From assembly GCA_002494135.1 (NCBI GenBank), contig DLBG01000071.1:1-13049 (forward strand): DNA of 13,049 bases, given 5' to 3'. The translations under genes and the position numbers were made by a program. Source of the stretch: Lachnospiraceae bacterium UBA7027 (lineage in GTDB: Bacteria > Bacillota > Clostridia > Lachnospirales > Lachnospiraceae). The notes beneath the pieces are model-generated. The model searched no databases. It was not told the DNA's origin and saw nothing but the letters and a program-made list of their open reading frames with translations. This document shows, piece by piece, positions 1 through 7,102 of the stretch (the first letter of the stretch is position 1; each line of letters opens with the position of its first letter).

Positions 1-56
1 ATGGCCCACTAACCCCGTCCCCCTGGTCCTTAATAAAATCTTAAACATTCTCGTAC

Positions 57-85
57 TTGTTTCTTAAAAAAGTAAAGAATAAGAT
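57..85 (+). promoter_or_regulatory. Candidate sigma-A promoter of the two-component operon
   Basis: TTGTTT at 57-62 and TAAGAT at 80-85 are separated by 17 bases, upstream of the response regulator start at 126. Each box is only a partial match to TTGACA/TATAAT, and the surrounding DNA is AT-rich, so this is a plausible but weak call. A direct repeat TCTTAAA lies at 39-45 and 62-68 and could be an activator or autoregulatory site. Confidence 0.4.
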
Positions 86-112
86 ATTCATGTCTGCAGA
101 TAAAACGGGAAT

Positions 113-119
113 GTGAGGA
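113..119 (+). promoter_or_regulatory. Ribosome binding site deciding the response regulator start
   Basis: GTGAGGA lies 7 bases (counted from GAGG) before the ATG at 126 but only one base before the upstream in-frame ATG at 120. The second ATG is therefore the better start; the longer reading would add only Met-Ser. Confidence 0.7.
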
Positions 120-125
120 ATGAGT

Positions 126-815
126 ATGTATAACATTTTGATTTGTGATGATGAACAGGATATTGTCAATGCGTTAAAAATCTATCTGTCGTCGCCGGAT
201 TTTACTTTTTACGAAGCGTCCGACGGACTGGAAGCATTGCAAACCATCGATGAAAACGAAATTCATCTGGTGCTGCTTGATATCATGATGCCGAAGATGA
301 ACGGAATCGATGCGCTTTCGGAGATTCGCAAAAGAAGCAATATACCGGTTATCATGCTGTCGGCCAAAAGCGAGGATACGGATAAAATCCTCGGACTGAA
401 CGTCGGCGCGGATGATTACATTACGAAGCCGTTTAATCCCGTGGAAGTCAGCGCCAGAGTCCGTTCGGCCTTAAGACGCTACTTCATGCTCGGAGGAAGC
501 GCCGGAAGCGAGAATACCTACACCGTCGGAGGAATTTCGCTGGATGACGGGGCAAAAACGGTATCCGTCGACGGAACCGAAATATCGCTGACTCCGAAAG
601 AATTCGAAATTCTGAAACTTTTATTACAGTCCCGGGGCAGGGTGTTTTCGCCCAGAGAAATCTATGCCGCGGTCTGGGAGGAATCCCTTCCGGTCGGATG
701 CGAAAGAACGGTTGCCGTTCATATCCGTCACATCCGGGAAAAGATAGAGATCAATCCCGAAGAGCCGCATTACTTAAAAGTGGTATGGGGACAGGGATAT
801 AAAATCGAGGGATGA
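126..815 (+). CDS. OmpR/PhoB-family response regulator
   Basis: This is a 229-residue DNA-binding response regulator, the cytoplasmic output half of a two-component system. The N-terminal receiver domain (about residues 1-118) has the acidic pair after ILICDD, the phospho-acceptor Asp52 in LLDIMMPKMNG, Ser79 in the switch position and Lys101 in ITKPF. The C-terminal half (about 130-229) is an OmpR-type winged helix, with LTPKEFEILKLLL, the SREIY-like region and the terminal VWGQGYKI hairpin. Length and layout are normal for the family. The stop codon overlaps the start region of the histidine kinase that follows, so the two are coupled and almost certainly cognate partners. Target genes cannot be read from sequence. 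A start at 120 is possible, but the Shine-Dalgarno spacing favours 126. Confidence 0.95.
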   Translation: MYNILICDDEQDIVNALKIYLSSPDFTFYEASDGLEALQTIDENEIHLVLLDIMMPKMNGIDALSEIRKRSNIPVIMLSAKSEDTDKILGLNVGADDYITKPFNPVEVSARVRSALRRYFMLGGSAGSENTYTVGGISLDDGAKTVSVDGTEISLTPKEFEILKLLLQSRGRVFSPREIYAAVWEESLPVGCERTVAVHIRHIREKIEINPEEPHYLKVVWGQGYKIEG

Positions 816-819
816 CAAT

Positions 820-824
820 GGAGG
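820..824 (+). promoter_or_regulatory. Ribosome binding site deciding the histidine kinase start
   Basis: GGAGG sits 5 bases before the ATG at 830. The in-frame ATGs at 812 and 818 have no usable Shine-Dalgarno sequence (the 818 ATG even overlaps GGAGG), so 830 is preferred. Confidence 0.75.
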
Positions 825-829
825 AAACA

Positions 830-2698
830 ATGAAAACAAGAAAGCGTATCAGCGCGTATCCGGTTATAAAATGGCTGTCGTTGTTCGGCATGGTTGTATT
901 TACGGTAATCGCCGCAAGCGGTCTGTTTGCGACACTTTACATGGCCGAGAGGAACATCTACAGCCTACAAAGCGAGAAAGAACAGCTGGATGTGCGGTTT
1001 GCCGTCTATGCAAAAATGAATGTCAATGAGGTAATTGTAAATTTCAGGTACGCAGATAAAAATGCTGCCGTGGAATTCTTAAAAAGCAGAAACGTGGCCG
1101 CGCTTGAAATCGAAAGCACGAAAAGCGGGGAGAAATTCTGTTACTGGAAGAATGCGTCCGTAAAAGACAATCTTCCGGGGAAATACGTATATTCCGGCGT
1201 GGACGAGTCCCAGTCCGTAAAATGGAAAGTATATGTGGATCCTGCTTTCCCGGTCCATACGGATAATTATTACCGGGATTACGAACTTGTAACAAATGCC
1301 TATAAGTACCGTTTTGCGATCCCCGTTCTGGCGGGTGTTGCGGGGCTTCTGTCCCTCATCTGCCTGATAGTATTTCTTTCCGGAATCGGCCGGGTGCCTG
1401 ACAGCAACGAAGTAACTGAGAACTATTTTACAAAAATCCCGTTCGACGCATTTACGCTGATTCTTGCCGCCCCCGCACTGCTCTGTTTACTGGCGGCGTA
1501 TGCATCGAACAACGACGATGTTGCGGTAGTTGCACTTTTGGCAATTGCGGTTTGCGGCTTCTTATGGCTGATCAATGCAATCCACCGGATCAAACTCGGA
1601 AACCTGTTTCGAAATACCCTGCTTGCCAAACTCTGTGTTTTGATTTATCGCGGATTGAAAGCGTTATTTACAAACATCCCGTTTTTGTGGAAGGCAATTC
1701 TCATCCTGCTTGCGGTGTCTGTCTGTGAATTCTTAACAATCGCAATCACGTGCGTGCTCTGCTCGGCCTATGACATCGGACTGCTTATCGGTCTTGCGTG
1801 GTTTTTTGAAAAAATTGTTGTGATTCCGATCCTTCTGTATCTGGTACTTATGATGAAGCGCCTTTTCAAGGGCGGAAGCGAACTTGCGGCGGGCAATACG
1901 GATTATAAAATCGATGTCCGGCCGTTAATCGGCGAATACCGCAAACACGGCGAGAATTTAAATCATCTTTCGGACGGCATTAACGCGGCGGTGGAAGAGC
2001 GGATGAAGAGCGAACGCATGAAAACGGAACTTGTGGCCAATGTCTCTCATGATATCAAGACACCGCTGACATCGGTGATCAATTATTCCGACTTAATCGG
2101 GAAAGAGGCCGAAAAAACCGGCGATACCGTTATTGCGGAATATTCCGAAGTACTGAACCGCCAATCCAATCGTCTGAAGAAACTTTTGGAAGACCTGGTG
2201 GAGATTTCCAAGGCCAACAGCGGAAATCTGGATATGATCCCGGAAAAACTCGAAATCGGCACTCTTTTAGACCAGATCATTGCCGAATATGAAGATAAAT
2301 TTGCGGAAAAAAGACTGGAAACGGTGTTCTCGAAACCGGAGTCTGAGATTTATTTTATGGCCGACAGCCGGAAAACCGGACGCATTCTGGATAATCTGAT
2401 GCAGAATATCTATAAGTACGCGTATCCGGGCACGAGAGTGTTTATCTCGGCGCAGACAATTGAAAAGAAACTTTGCATCCAGTTTAAAAATACATCCTGC
2501 GAAAAGCTTACCAAGAGCCCGGAAGAACTGCTGGAGCGATTTACGAGAGGAGACGAATCCAGACATAAGGAAGGAAACGGGCTCGGACTTGCAATTGCAA
2601 AGTCGCTCACGGAGCTTCAGGGCGGTGAAATGAAAGTGGAAATCGACGGGGATCTGTTCAAGGTCATCCTGCTTATGGATGAATTAAAAAAAGACTAA
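830..2698 (+). CDS. Multi-pass membrane sensor histidine kinase
   Basis: This 622-residue kinase is predicted to phosphorylate the response regulator just upstream. Numbering from the ATG at 830, there is a first membrane segment at about 15-37, an outward domain of roughly 120 residues, and five further hydrophobic segments between about 161 and 340. A short linker follows. The HisKA H-box VSHDIKTPLTS has phospho-acceptor His407. The HATPase domain has an N-box DNLMQNIYKYA (Asp521-Asn522), an F-box ERFTRGD and a G-box GNGLGL (582-587). All catalytic motifs are present, so it should be active. Six segments with a sizeable external loop is more than the usual two-segment kinase. The ligand is unknown, and I see no transporter or lantibiotic gene next to it that would suggest one. 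No terminator is visible after the stop. Confidence 0.93.
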   Translation: MKTRKRISAYPVIKWLSLFGMVVFTVIAASGLFATLYMAERNIYSLQSEKEQLDVRFAVYAKMNVNEVIVNFRYADKNAAVEFLKSRNVAALEIESTKSGEKFCYWKNASVKDNLPGKYVYSGVDESQSVKWKVYVDPAFPVHTDNYYRDYELVTNAYKYRFAIPVLAGVAGLLSLICLIVFLSGIGRVPDSNEVTENYFTKIPFDAFTLILAAPALLCLLAAYASNNDDVAVVALLAIAVCGFLWLINAIHRIKLGNLFRNTLLAKLCVLIYRGLKALFTNIPFLWKAILILLAVSVCEFLTIAITCVLCSAYDIGLLIGLAWFFEKIVVIPILLYLVLMMKRLFKGGSELAAGNTDYKIDVRPLIGEYRKHGENLNHLSDGINAAVEERMKSERMKTELVANVSHDIKTPLTSVINYSDLIGKEAEKTGDTVIAEYSEVLNRQSNRLKKLLEDLVEISKANSGNLDMIPEKLEIGTLLDQIIAEYEDKFAEKRLETVFSKPESEIYFMADSRKTGRILDNLMQNIYKYAYPGTRVFISAQTIEKKLCIQFKNTSCEKLTKSPEELLERFTRGDESRHKEGNGLGLAIAKSLTELQGGEMKVEIDGDLFKVILLMDELKKD

Positions 2699-2764
2699 AT
2701 AGAAGAAATCAAAGAAGAATAATTCAAACAAATGCTTCCTTCTGTATTGCGATTCCGCATTCTG

Positions 2765-2773
2765 TGATATAAT
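2765..2773 (+). promoter_or_regulatory. Extended -10 promoter of the EAL gene
   Basis: TGA-TATAAT is a perfect extended -10 element (TGN followed by TATAAT). There is a TTGCGA at 2747-2752, but it sits only 15 bases upstream, so the extended -10 probably carries most of the strength. Transcription would start near 2780, giving a leader of about 33 bases. Confidence 0.6.
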
Positions 2774-2800
2774 TATTTAATCAGTGGGGTTTTGTTTTGC

Positions 2801-2807
2801 GGGGGAA
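2801..2807 (+). promoter_or_regulatory. Ribosome binding site deciding the EAL gene start
   Basis: GGGGGAA precedes the ATG at 2813 by about 6 bases. The reading frame is open back to a TTG at 2792, but that TTG lies upstream of this Shine-Dalgarno sequence and has none of its own. Confidence 0.75.
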
Positions 2808-2812
2808 GCATT

Positions 2813-4564
2813 ATGGCAGAAAACCAACTCAATGAAATGTTCGAAAAATACAGGGATCCGCGCATTACGGAAAAGGAATCCGTTGTGGATGAGGCAACAG
2901 CCGCCGTTTTTTTAAGACGCCTTGTAAAATGTTTACATTCCTCGAATTTTGACAGGGTCGATTATGTGGAACTGGTTCAGGAAATCAGCCGGGCCTATCA
3001 TCTTTCCAAGGGCGTTTCCGAATTTTACCAGAATATCGCTCTGGAAAGAAGAAAAGAGGGGGAAGTTTTCTGTGATCTGGATGACGGAAAGGGAACCATT
3101 CTCCTTCTGAAGAACCGTATCGTCGCCAATTCCGGCGCAGTTTTAATCACCACCGTTTATGTAAGTGAAGATGCTCCCGTTCTGAGTCTGAACGATTATA
3201 ACAATCTGGATCTGATGATGAACGTCATTATGTCGTTTATTTCCAGACGCAGGCTGCAAAGAGTCGTGGAGCAGTATATTTTCTTTGATGAAAACGGTTA
3301 TCCGAATGTCCGGTATTATTTGCGTGAATTGTTCCGCTTAGAAGAAAGCGGACAGCTCGGCGGGATGATTGCCGTTAATTTCGATCTTCACAATTTTGCC
3401 GTCATCAATATGGATATCGGCCGTGATAACGGCGATCTGGTCATTCAGAATTATTTCAGCATGATTGAAGAAGTCATCGGTAACAGGGGCTGCATCTGCA
3501 AACTGGGCGGTGACAAATTCCTTTGCATCTTTTCTCCCGATGTAAAAAACGAGGTTCTTTCGATTCTTGCCGGCGTTCCGGTCGCTTATGACGAGAATAT
3601 CGAAAGAAAAGTAAAAGTATCCGCAGCGGCGGGCGTTTACGAGATCCCGGAAGGGTCCGTTATCAATAAAGATGACGTAATGGAACGCATCATGATTGCC
3701 ACCGGCGTGGCAAAGAAACAGGATGAGGGTGCCATTGTTTTCTATGACGACAGAATGAAGGAAACAAGGGAACGCATCAAATCGATTCAGCAGAGATTCC
3801 GCGACGGACTGGCAAATGGAGAGTTCGCGGTATACCTTCAGCCAAAGGTGGATGTTGATACGCTGGAAATCGTCGGGGCGGAAGCACTTTGCCGCTGGAT
3901 TTCCGACGGACGCATCGTGATGCCGGATGAATTTATTCCGGTCCTGGAGCAGACCACGGACATCTGCGATCTGGATTTTTACGTACTGGAGAAGGTGTGT
4001 GGCGCCATCCGGCGCAATCTGGATATGGGAAATCCCGATAACCTTCGGATTTCTTTAAATTTCTCAAGAAAGCATCTGACCAATCCGGATCTGCTTGAAC
4101 ATATCCTGAGGGTTGTGGATCAATACAAAGTTCCGCATGAAATGATTGAAGTCGAACTAACCGAAACCACGACGGACGTGCAGTTCCGTGATTTGAAACG
4201 TGTCGTAACCGGCTTAAAGGAAGCGGGCATCCGTACGGCGGTAGACGATTTCGGAATCGGATTCTCTTCCCTGAACCTGATCCGTGAAGTGCCGTGGGAT
4301 GTCTTGAAAATCGACCGATATTTCCTCCCGAAGGATGATGAGAGCGAAAACAGCAGAGCCTGCAGGATGTTCCGTCACGTTGTGGAACTCGCAGACGATA
4401 TGGGGCTTGAAATTGTGGTGGAAGGTGTGGAAACCTTAAAACAGCTGGAGATTCTAAGGGAAAACGGCTGTAAAATAGCCCAGGGCTTCTTCTTCGACAG
4501 GCCGCTGCCCGGCGAGAAATTCGAGGAAAGACTTGTGCAGCGGAATTATAAAGACAGATTTTAA
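2813..4564 (+). CDS. Degenerate GGDEF plus EAL domain c-di-GMP phosphodiesterase
   Basis: This is a 583-residue soluble protein predicted to hydrolyse cyclic di-GMP to pGpG. Residues 1 to about 165 form an N-terminal region I do not recognise, without membrane segments; it may be a GAF-like sensor. A GGDEF-type domain follows, but its signature reads GGDKF (232-236): Lys235 replaces the active-site Glu, and no RxxD inhibitory site precedes it. It is therefore probably not a cyclase, though it may still bind GTP. The C-terminal EAL domain looks intact: EAL at 357-359, the Asn of LNFS, the Glu of VELTE, the Asp pair at 478-479 (DDFGIGFSS), the Lys of LKID, VVEGVE, and Gln557 of AQGFFFDRP. It is transcribed alone, between its own promoter and a strong terminator. 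The process it controls is unknown. Confidence 0.92.
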   Translation: MAENQLNEMFEKYRDPRITEKESVVDEATAAVFLRRLVKCLHSSNFDRVDYVELVQEISRAYHLSKGVSEFYQNIALERRKEGEVFCDLDDGKGTILLLKNRIVANSGAVLITTVYVSEDAPVLSLNDYNNLDLMMNVIMSFISRRRLQRVVEQYIFFDENGYPNVRYYLRELFRLEESGQLGGMIAVNFDLHNFAVINMDIGRDNGDLVIQNYFSMIEEVIGNRGCICKLGGDKFLCIFSPDVKNEVLSILAGVPVAYDENIERKVKVSAAAGVYEIPEGSVINKDDVMERIMIATGVAKKQDEGAIVFYDDRMKETRERIKSIQQRFRDGLANGEFAVYLQPKVDVDTLEIVGAEALCRWISDGRIVMPDEFIPVLEQTTDICDLDFYVLEKVCGAIRRNLDMGNPDNLRISLNFSRKHLTNPDLLEHILRVVDQYKVPHEMIEVELTETTTDVQFRDLKRVVTGLKEAGIRTAVDDFGIGFSSLNLIREVPWDVLKIDRYFLPKDDESENSRACRMFRHVVELADDMGLEIVVEGVETLKQLEILRENGCKIAQGFFFDRPLPGEKFEERLVQRNYKDRF

Positions 4565-4587
4565 GAACAAAAAAAGAGGACTTTTCG

Positions 4588-4615
4588 GCGGCAACTTCGG
4601 TTGCCGCTATTTTTT
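4588..4615 (+). terminator. Rho-independent terminator after the EAL gene
   Basis: A perfect 8-base-pair stem, GCGGCAAC (4588-4595) with GTTGCCGC (4600-4607), is closed by a C(UUCG)G tetraloop and followed by TATTTTTT. An A-rich stretch lies before it. It begins 23 bases after the stop codon. Confidence 0.93.
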
Positions 4616-4620
4616 GCAGG

Positions 4621-4662
4621 AAAATCTTTAATTCTTGATAAAATAATGGTAAAATCTTAAAT
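4621..4662 (+). repeat. Near-identical direct repeat 30 bases apart upstream of the aquaporin gene
   Basis: AAAATCTTTAAT at 4621-4632 and AAAATCTTAAAT at 4651-4662 differ at one position and start exactly 30 bases apart, about three helical turns. A third copy (AAAATCTTAAAC, 35-46) lies upstream of the response regulator. This spacing would suit a regulator bound on one DNA face, but AT-rich intergenic DNA makes chance matches easier. Confidence 0.4.
4647..4655 (+). promoter_or_regulatory. Candidate extended -10 promoter of aquaporin-ddh
   Basis: TGG-TAAAAT fits an extended -10 element, with five of six bases of TATAAT. An alternative pairing is TTGATA (4635-4640) with TTAAAT (4657-4662), 16 bases apart. 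Either gives a leader of roughly 60-75 bases before the ATG at 4733. The region follows a strong terminator, so a promoter is required here; which hexamers are used is uncertain. Confidence 0.4.
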
Positions 4663-4732
4663 GTCTAAGTTTTTGTAGTGTAGTATTTCAACATCTTTAT
4701 TTAAATAATATTAAAGAAGTGGAGGAAAACTC

Positions 4733-5422
4733 ATGAAGAAATTTGTTGCAGAATTTATTGGTACCTGTGTTCTCGTAACACTTGGTTGCGGAACCGCAAT
4801 GCTGACCGGCTGTGAGCACTGGGGCGGATATCTTGCTACCGCACTCGCATTTGGTCTCGTAATCGTAGGCATGGCTTACTGTGTCGGAAACATTTCCGGA
4901 TGTCACATTAATCCTGCCGTAAGTCTTGCTGTTTTCATTAACGGCGGCATCACCCTGAAAGATTTTGTCGGATACATCATTGCCCAGTGCCTCGGCGCAT
5001 TGGCAGGTGCAGGCCTGCTTGCCGCAATCTTCGGCCTTGGCGGAATCGAAGATCTTACCGGCGGCTTCGGAAGCAACGGCCTTGCAGGTGTCGGCGGAAA
5101 TGTTTTTGCCGGACTTTTGGTTGAAGTTGTTCTGACATTCATTTTTGTTCTGACCATTCTCGGTGTTACCAGCAAGAAGGCAAACCACGGTTCCTTCGGC
5201 GGTCTCATCATCGGTCTTACCCTTGTACTGGTTCACATCCTCGGCATCGGCCTTACCGGAACGAGCGTTAACCCCGCAAGAAGTATCGGACCGGCTATCA
5301 TGGCAGCAATCGTAGGAAACAACGGACCCATCATCAGCGTATGGGTATTCATTTTAGGACCCCTTGTAGGTGCGGTAATCGCTGCATTCGTTTACAAGTT
5401 CCTTGAGACGGAAGACAAGTAA
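4733..5422 (+). CDS. aqpZ: Aquaporin (MIP family), water-selective type
   Basis: This is a 229-residue six-helix channel of the major intrinsic protein family, predicted to pass water across the inner membrane. Both half-helix motifs are present: NPA at 60-62 (SGCHINPAV) and NPAR at 180-183 (TSVNPARS). The aromatic/arginine filter matches that of E. coli AqpZ, with Phe40, His168, Thr177 and Arg183 equivalent to Phe43, His174, Thr183 and Arg189. That filter points to water rather than glycerol, since glycerol facilitators have a smaller residue in place of the His. Cys57 lies next to the first NPA motif and could confer mercury sensitivity. GGAGG is 7 bases before the start. The ddh gene begins 54 bases after the stop with no terminator between, so the two may be co-transcribed. 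Confidence 0.93.
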   Translation: MKKFVAEFIGTCVLVTLGCGTAMLTGCEHWGGYLATALAFGLVIVGMAYCVGNISGCHINPAVSLAVFINGGITLKDFVGYIIAQCLGALAGAGLLAAIFGLGGIEDLTGGFGSNGLAGVGGNVFAGLLVEVVLTFIFVLTILGVTSKKANHGSFGGLIIGLTLVLVHILGIGLTGTSVNPARSIGPAIMAAIVGNNGPIISVWVFILGPLVGAVIAAFVYKFLETEDK

Positions 5423-5440
5423 TTCTATCAGAAAGTTTTA

Positions 5441-5457
5441 ATGGTGCAAATCACCAT
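5441..5457. repeat. Perfect short inverted repeat between the aquaporin and ddh genes
   Basis: ATGGTG and CACCAT form 6-base arms around CAAAT. The repeat lies in the 54-base gap and ends 7 bases before the ddh Shine-Dalgarno sequence. It could be a small RNA hairpin or an operator. No T-tract follows, so it is not a terminator. Confidence 0.4.
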
Positions 5458-5464
5458 GGAAAAT

Positions 5465-5468
5465 GAGG
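5465..5468 (+). promoter_or_regulatory. Ribosome binding site deciding the ddh start
   Basis: GAGG is 8 bases before the ATG at 5477. In-frame ATGs at 5441 and 5456 would add 12 or 7 residues but have no good Shine-Dalgarno sequence. Starting at 5477 also places the Rossmann glycine motif right at the N-terminus, as is usual for this family. Confidence 0.75.
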
Positions 5469-5476
5469 TAATAAAT

Positions 5477-6463
5477 ATGTCCACCAGAATTGGTATTTTA
5501 GGTTACGGAAATCTCGGACGCGGCGTGGAATGTGCGATTAAGCACAACGACGATATGGAGCTTAAAGCGGTTTTCACAAGAAGAGATCCCAAGACGGTAA
5601 AGGTTTTAACTCCCGGAGTGGAAGTTGCAAACGTAGCGGATATTGAGAAGTACAAGGATTCCATCGATGTTTTAATCATCTGCGGCGGCTCTGCAACGGA
5701 TTTGCCCGAGATGACTCCGAAGTATGCAAAGATGTTCAACGTAATCGACAGCTTCGATACGCACGCAAACATCCCGACACATTTTGCGGCGGTTGACGCG
5801 GCGGCGAAGGAAGGCGGTAAAATCGCCATGATTTCCCTTGGCTGGGATCCCGGAATGTTCTCCGTAATGCGTCTTTACGACACCGCAATTCTCGGAAACG
5901 GCAGCACCTATACCTTCTGGGGCAAGGGCGTAAGTCAGGGGCATTCCGATGCCATCCGCAGAGTGCCCGGAGTAAAGAACGGCAAGCAGTATACGATTCC
6001 CGTTCCCGAAGCACTTGAGGCAGTTCGCTCCGGCAGCAATCCCGAGCTTACCACAAGACAGAAACATACAAGAGAGTGTTTTGTTGTTCTCGAAGAAGGC
6101 GCCGATGCGGCAAAGGTAGAAGAGGCAATCAAAACGATGCCGAACTATTTTGCGGATTATGACACGACCGTACATTTTATCTCCGAGGAAGAGTTTGCGG
6201 CAAACCATAGCGGCATTCCTCACGGCGGCTTCGTAATTCACAGTGGCACCACCGGCTGGAACGACGAGAACAAGCACGTGATTGAGTACAGTTTAAAACT
6301 GGATTCCAACCCGGAATTCACCTCCTCCGTTCTGATTGCGTTCGCAAGAGCGGCCAAGAGACTTTCGGATGAAGGTGCGGTTGGATGCAAGACGATTTTT
6401 GATGTGGCACCGGCTTACTTAAGCCCGCTTTCCGGCGAGGAGCTTCGTTCACATCTTCTGTAA
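5477..6463 (+). CDS. ddh: meso-Diaminopimelate D-dehydrogenase
   Basis: This 328-residue enzyme interconverts L-2-amino-6-oxopimelate (tetrahydrodipicolinate) plus ammonia and meso-diaminopimelate using NADP(H). It gives a one-step route to the lysine and peptidoglycan precursor (EC 1.4.1.16). The N-terminal Rossmann motif is IGILGYGNLGRGVE, followed by VFTRRDP, where the arginines suit NADP phosphate binding. Further family stretches are CGGSATDLPE, DSFDTHANIP, MISLGWDPGMFSV, FWGKGVSQGHSDA and IRRVPGV. The length is close to the roughly 320-residue Corynebacterium enzyme. It lies 54 bases after the aquaporin gene and is closed by a strong terminator. Ddh is patchily distributed in bacteria, and many Clostridia carry it beside another DAP route; whether that holds here cannot be seen. 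The assignment is firm. Confidence 0.96.
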   Translation: MSTRIGILGYGNLGRGVECAIKHNDDMELKAVFTRRDPKTVKVLTPGVEVANVADIEKYKDSIDVLIICGGSATDLPEMTPKYAKMFNVIDSFDTHANIPTHFAAVDAAAKEGGKIAMISLGWDPGMFSVMRLYDTAILGNGSTYTFWGKGVSQGHSDAIRRVPGVKNGKQYTIPVPEALEAVRSGSNPELTTRQKHTRECFVVLEEGADAAKVEEAIKTMPNYFADYDTTVHFISEEEFAANHSGIPHGGFVIHSGTTGWNDENKHVIEYSLKLDSNPEFTSSVLIAFARAAKRLSDEGAVGCKTIFDVAPAYLSPLSGEELRSHLL

Positions 6464-6465
6464 TA

Positions 6466-6501
6466 TGTTGATCCGCGCTTGCGGATATGGGTTATCCAAC
6501 A
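6466..6501 (+). other. Overlapping alternative hairpins between ddh and its terminator
   Basis: ATCCGC (6471-6476) pairs perfectly with GCGGAT (6481-6486) across a GCTT loop, and TGTTG (6466-6470) can pair with CAACA (6497-6501) outside it. GGATA (6483-6487) can instead pair with TATCC (6493-6497), which would break the first stem. The segment lies just after the ddh stop codon and before the terminator. A simple mRNA 3' structure or an attenuator-like switch are both possible. Confidence 0.4.
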
Positions 6502-6511
6502 ATAAAAGCCG

Positions 6512-6545
6512 GCAGGGGTTGGCGGTGACGCCGCCCCTGCTTTTT
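6512..6545 (+). terminator. Rho-independent terminator after ddh
   Basis: GCAGGGG (6512-6518) pairs with CCCCTGC (6534-6540). Inside, GGCG (6521-6524) pairs with CGCC (6529-6532) around a GUGA tetraloop, with one U·G pair and a bulged U between the two stems. TTTTT follows at 6541-6545. It is only 26 bases before the next start codon, so the following operon depends on read-through or on a promoter I could not identify. Confidence 0.88.
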
Positions 6546-6571
6546 GAGAGAAGAATGTACAGAGGCGTTCC

Positions 6572-7099
6572 ATGAAGGCAATTACGGAAATTCTATACTA
6601 CCCGCTTCAGTGGACGTGGGGAATCATTCAGAATATTGTGGGCGCCGTCATCTGCCTGGTACATGCAAAGAAACCGCACTACCGCTACGGCAAAAGCTGG
6701 GTTACGGAGTGGAACCGCAGCGACAACATGGCCATGGGAATGTTTGTTTTTCTCTCGGAGAAACTGAAGGGCGACATCGAGGAAGAAGGCAGCGAACGCA
6801 GCCAGGTGGCCGTTCACGAATACGGGCACACGTTTCAGTCCATGTTCCTCGGGCCGTTTTTTCTGCCCGTCATCTGTATGGTTTCGGGCATCTGGTGTAA
6901 TTTCGGCGTCTTTGAAAAGATGCGCAAAGAGAAGAAGATTTCGTACTACAGGCTCTATACGGAGCGATGGGCGAATCATTTGGGAAGGAAAATAACGAAA
7001 AAGACGCCTCACGGCTACTGGGAGACGCATTCAAAGAATGTATCCGAAGGAAGTAAGGCGAGAGATTTTCGCAAAGATAGAAGTAAGGACGAGGATTAA
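6572..7099 (+). CDS. Small membrane protein with HEYGH metalloprotease-like motif
   Basis: This 175-residue protein is not one I can name. Residues 14-31 and about 92-111 are hydrophobic and probably membrane-embedded. Between them, QVAVHEYGHTFQS carries His82-Glu83-x-x-His86, the HExxH zinc-binding signature of metallopeptidases. Glu131 in YTERWANHLG, 45 residues later, is a candidate third zinc ligand, as in gluzincin-like folds. The C-terminus is short and strongly basic. AGAGG lies 6 bases before the start. The gene is 3 bases from lgt, with the zinc-ribbon gene after that, so it probably belongs to an envelope or lipoprotein-related operon. Function is inferred only: it could be a membrane protease or an inactive relative. 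An overlapping frame (6544-6900) lacks any recognisable motif and was discarded. Confidence 0.8.
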   Translation: MKAITEILYYPLQWTWGIIQNIVGAVICLVHAKKPHYRYGKSWVTEWNRSDNMAMGMFVFLSEKLKGDIEEEGSERSQVAVHEYGHTFQSMFLGPFFLPVICMVSGIWCNFGVFEKMRKEKKISYYRLYTERWANHLGRKITKKTPHGYWETHSKNVSEGSKARDFRKDRSKDED

Positions 7100-7102
7100 T
7101 CT

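Noticed and set aside
1..119. Upstream segment checked for the end of a preceding gene or a terminator
   Set aside because: No open frame of useful length and no stem with a T-tract are visible; only the promoter-like elements listed were found.
4697..5236. 179-residue open frame on the - strand over the aquaporin gene
   Set aside because: It is antisense to a certain gene, has low-complexity composition and no recognisable motif; it arises from the codon usage of the aquaporin.
5672..6277. 201-residue open frame on the - strand over ddh
   Set aside because: It is wholly antisense to a firmly identified enzyme and shows no domain or ribosome site.
6544..6900. 118-residue + strand frame overlapping the HEYGH gene
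   Set aside because: It begins at the terminator T-tract, has an Arg/Gly/His-rich composition typical of an off-frame reading, and conflicts with the better-supported gene at 6572.
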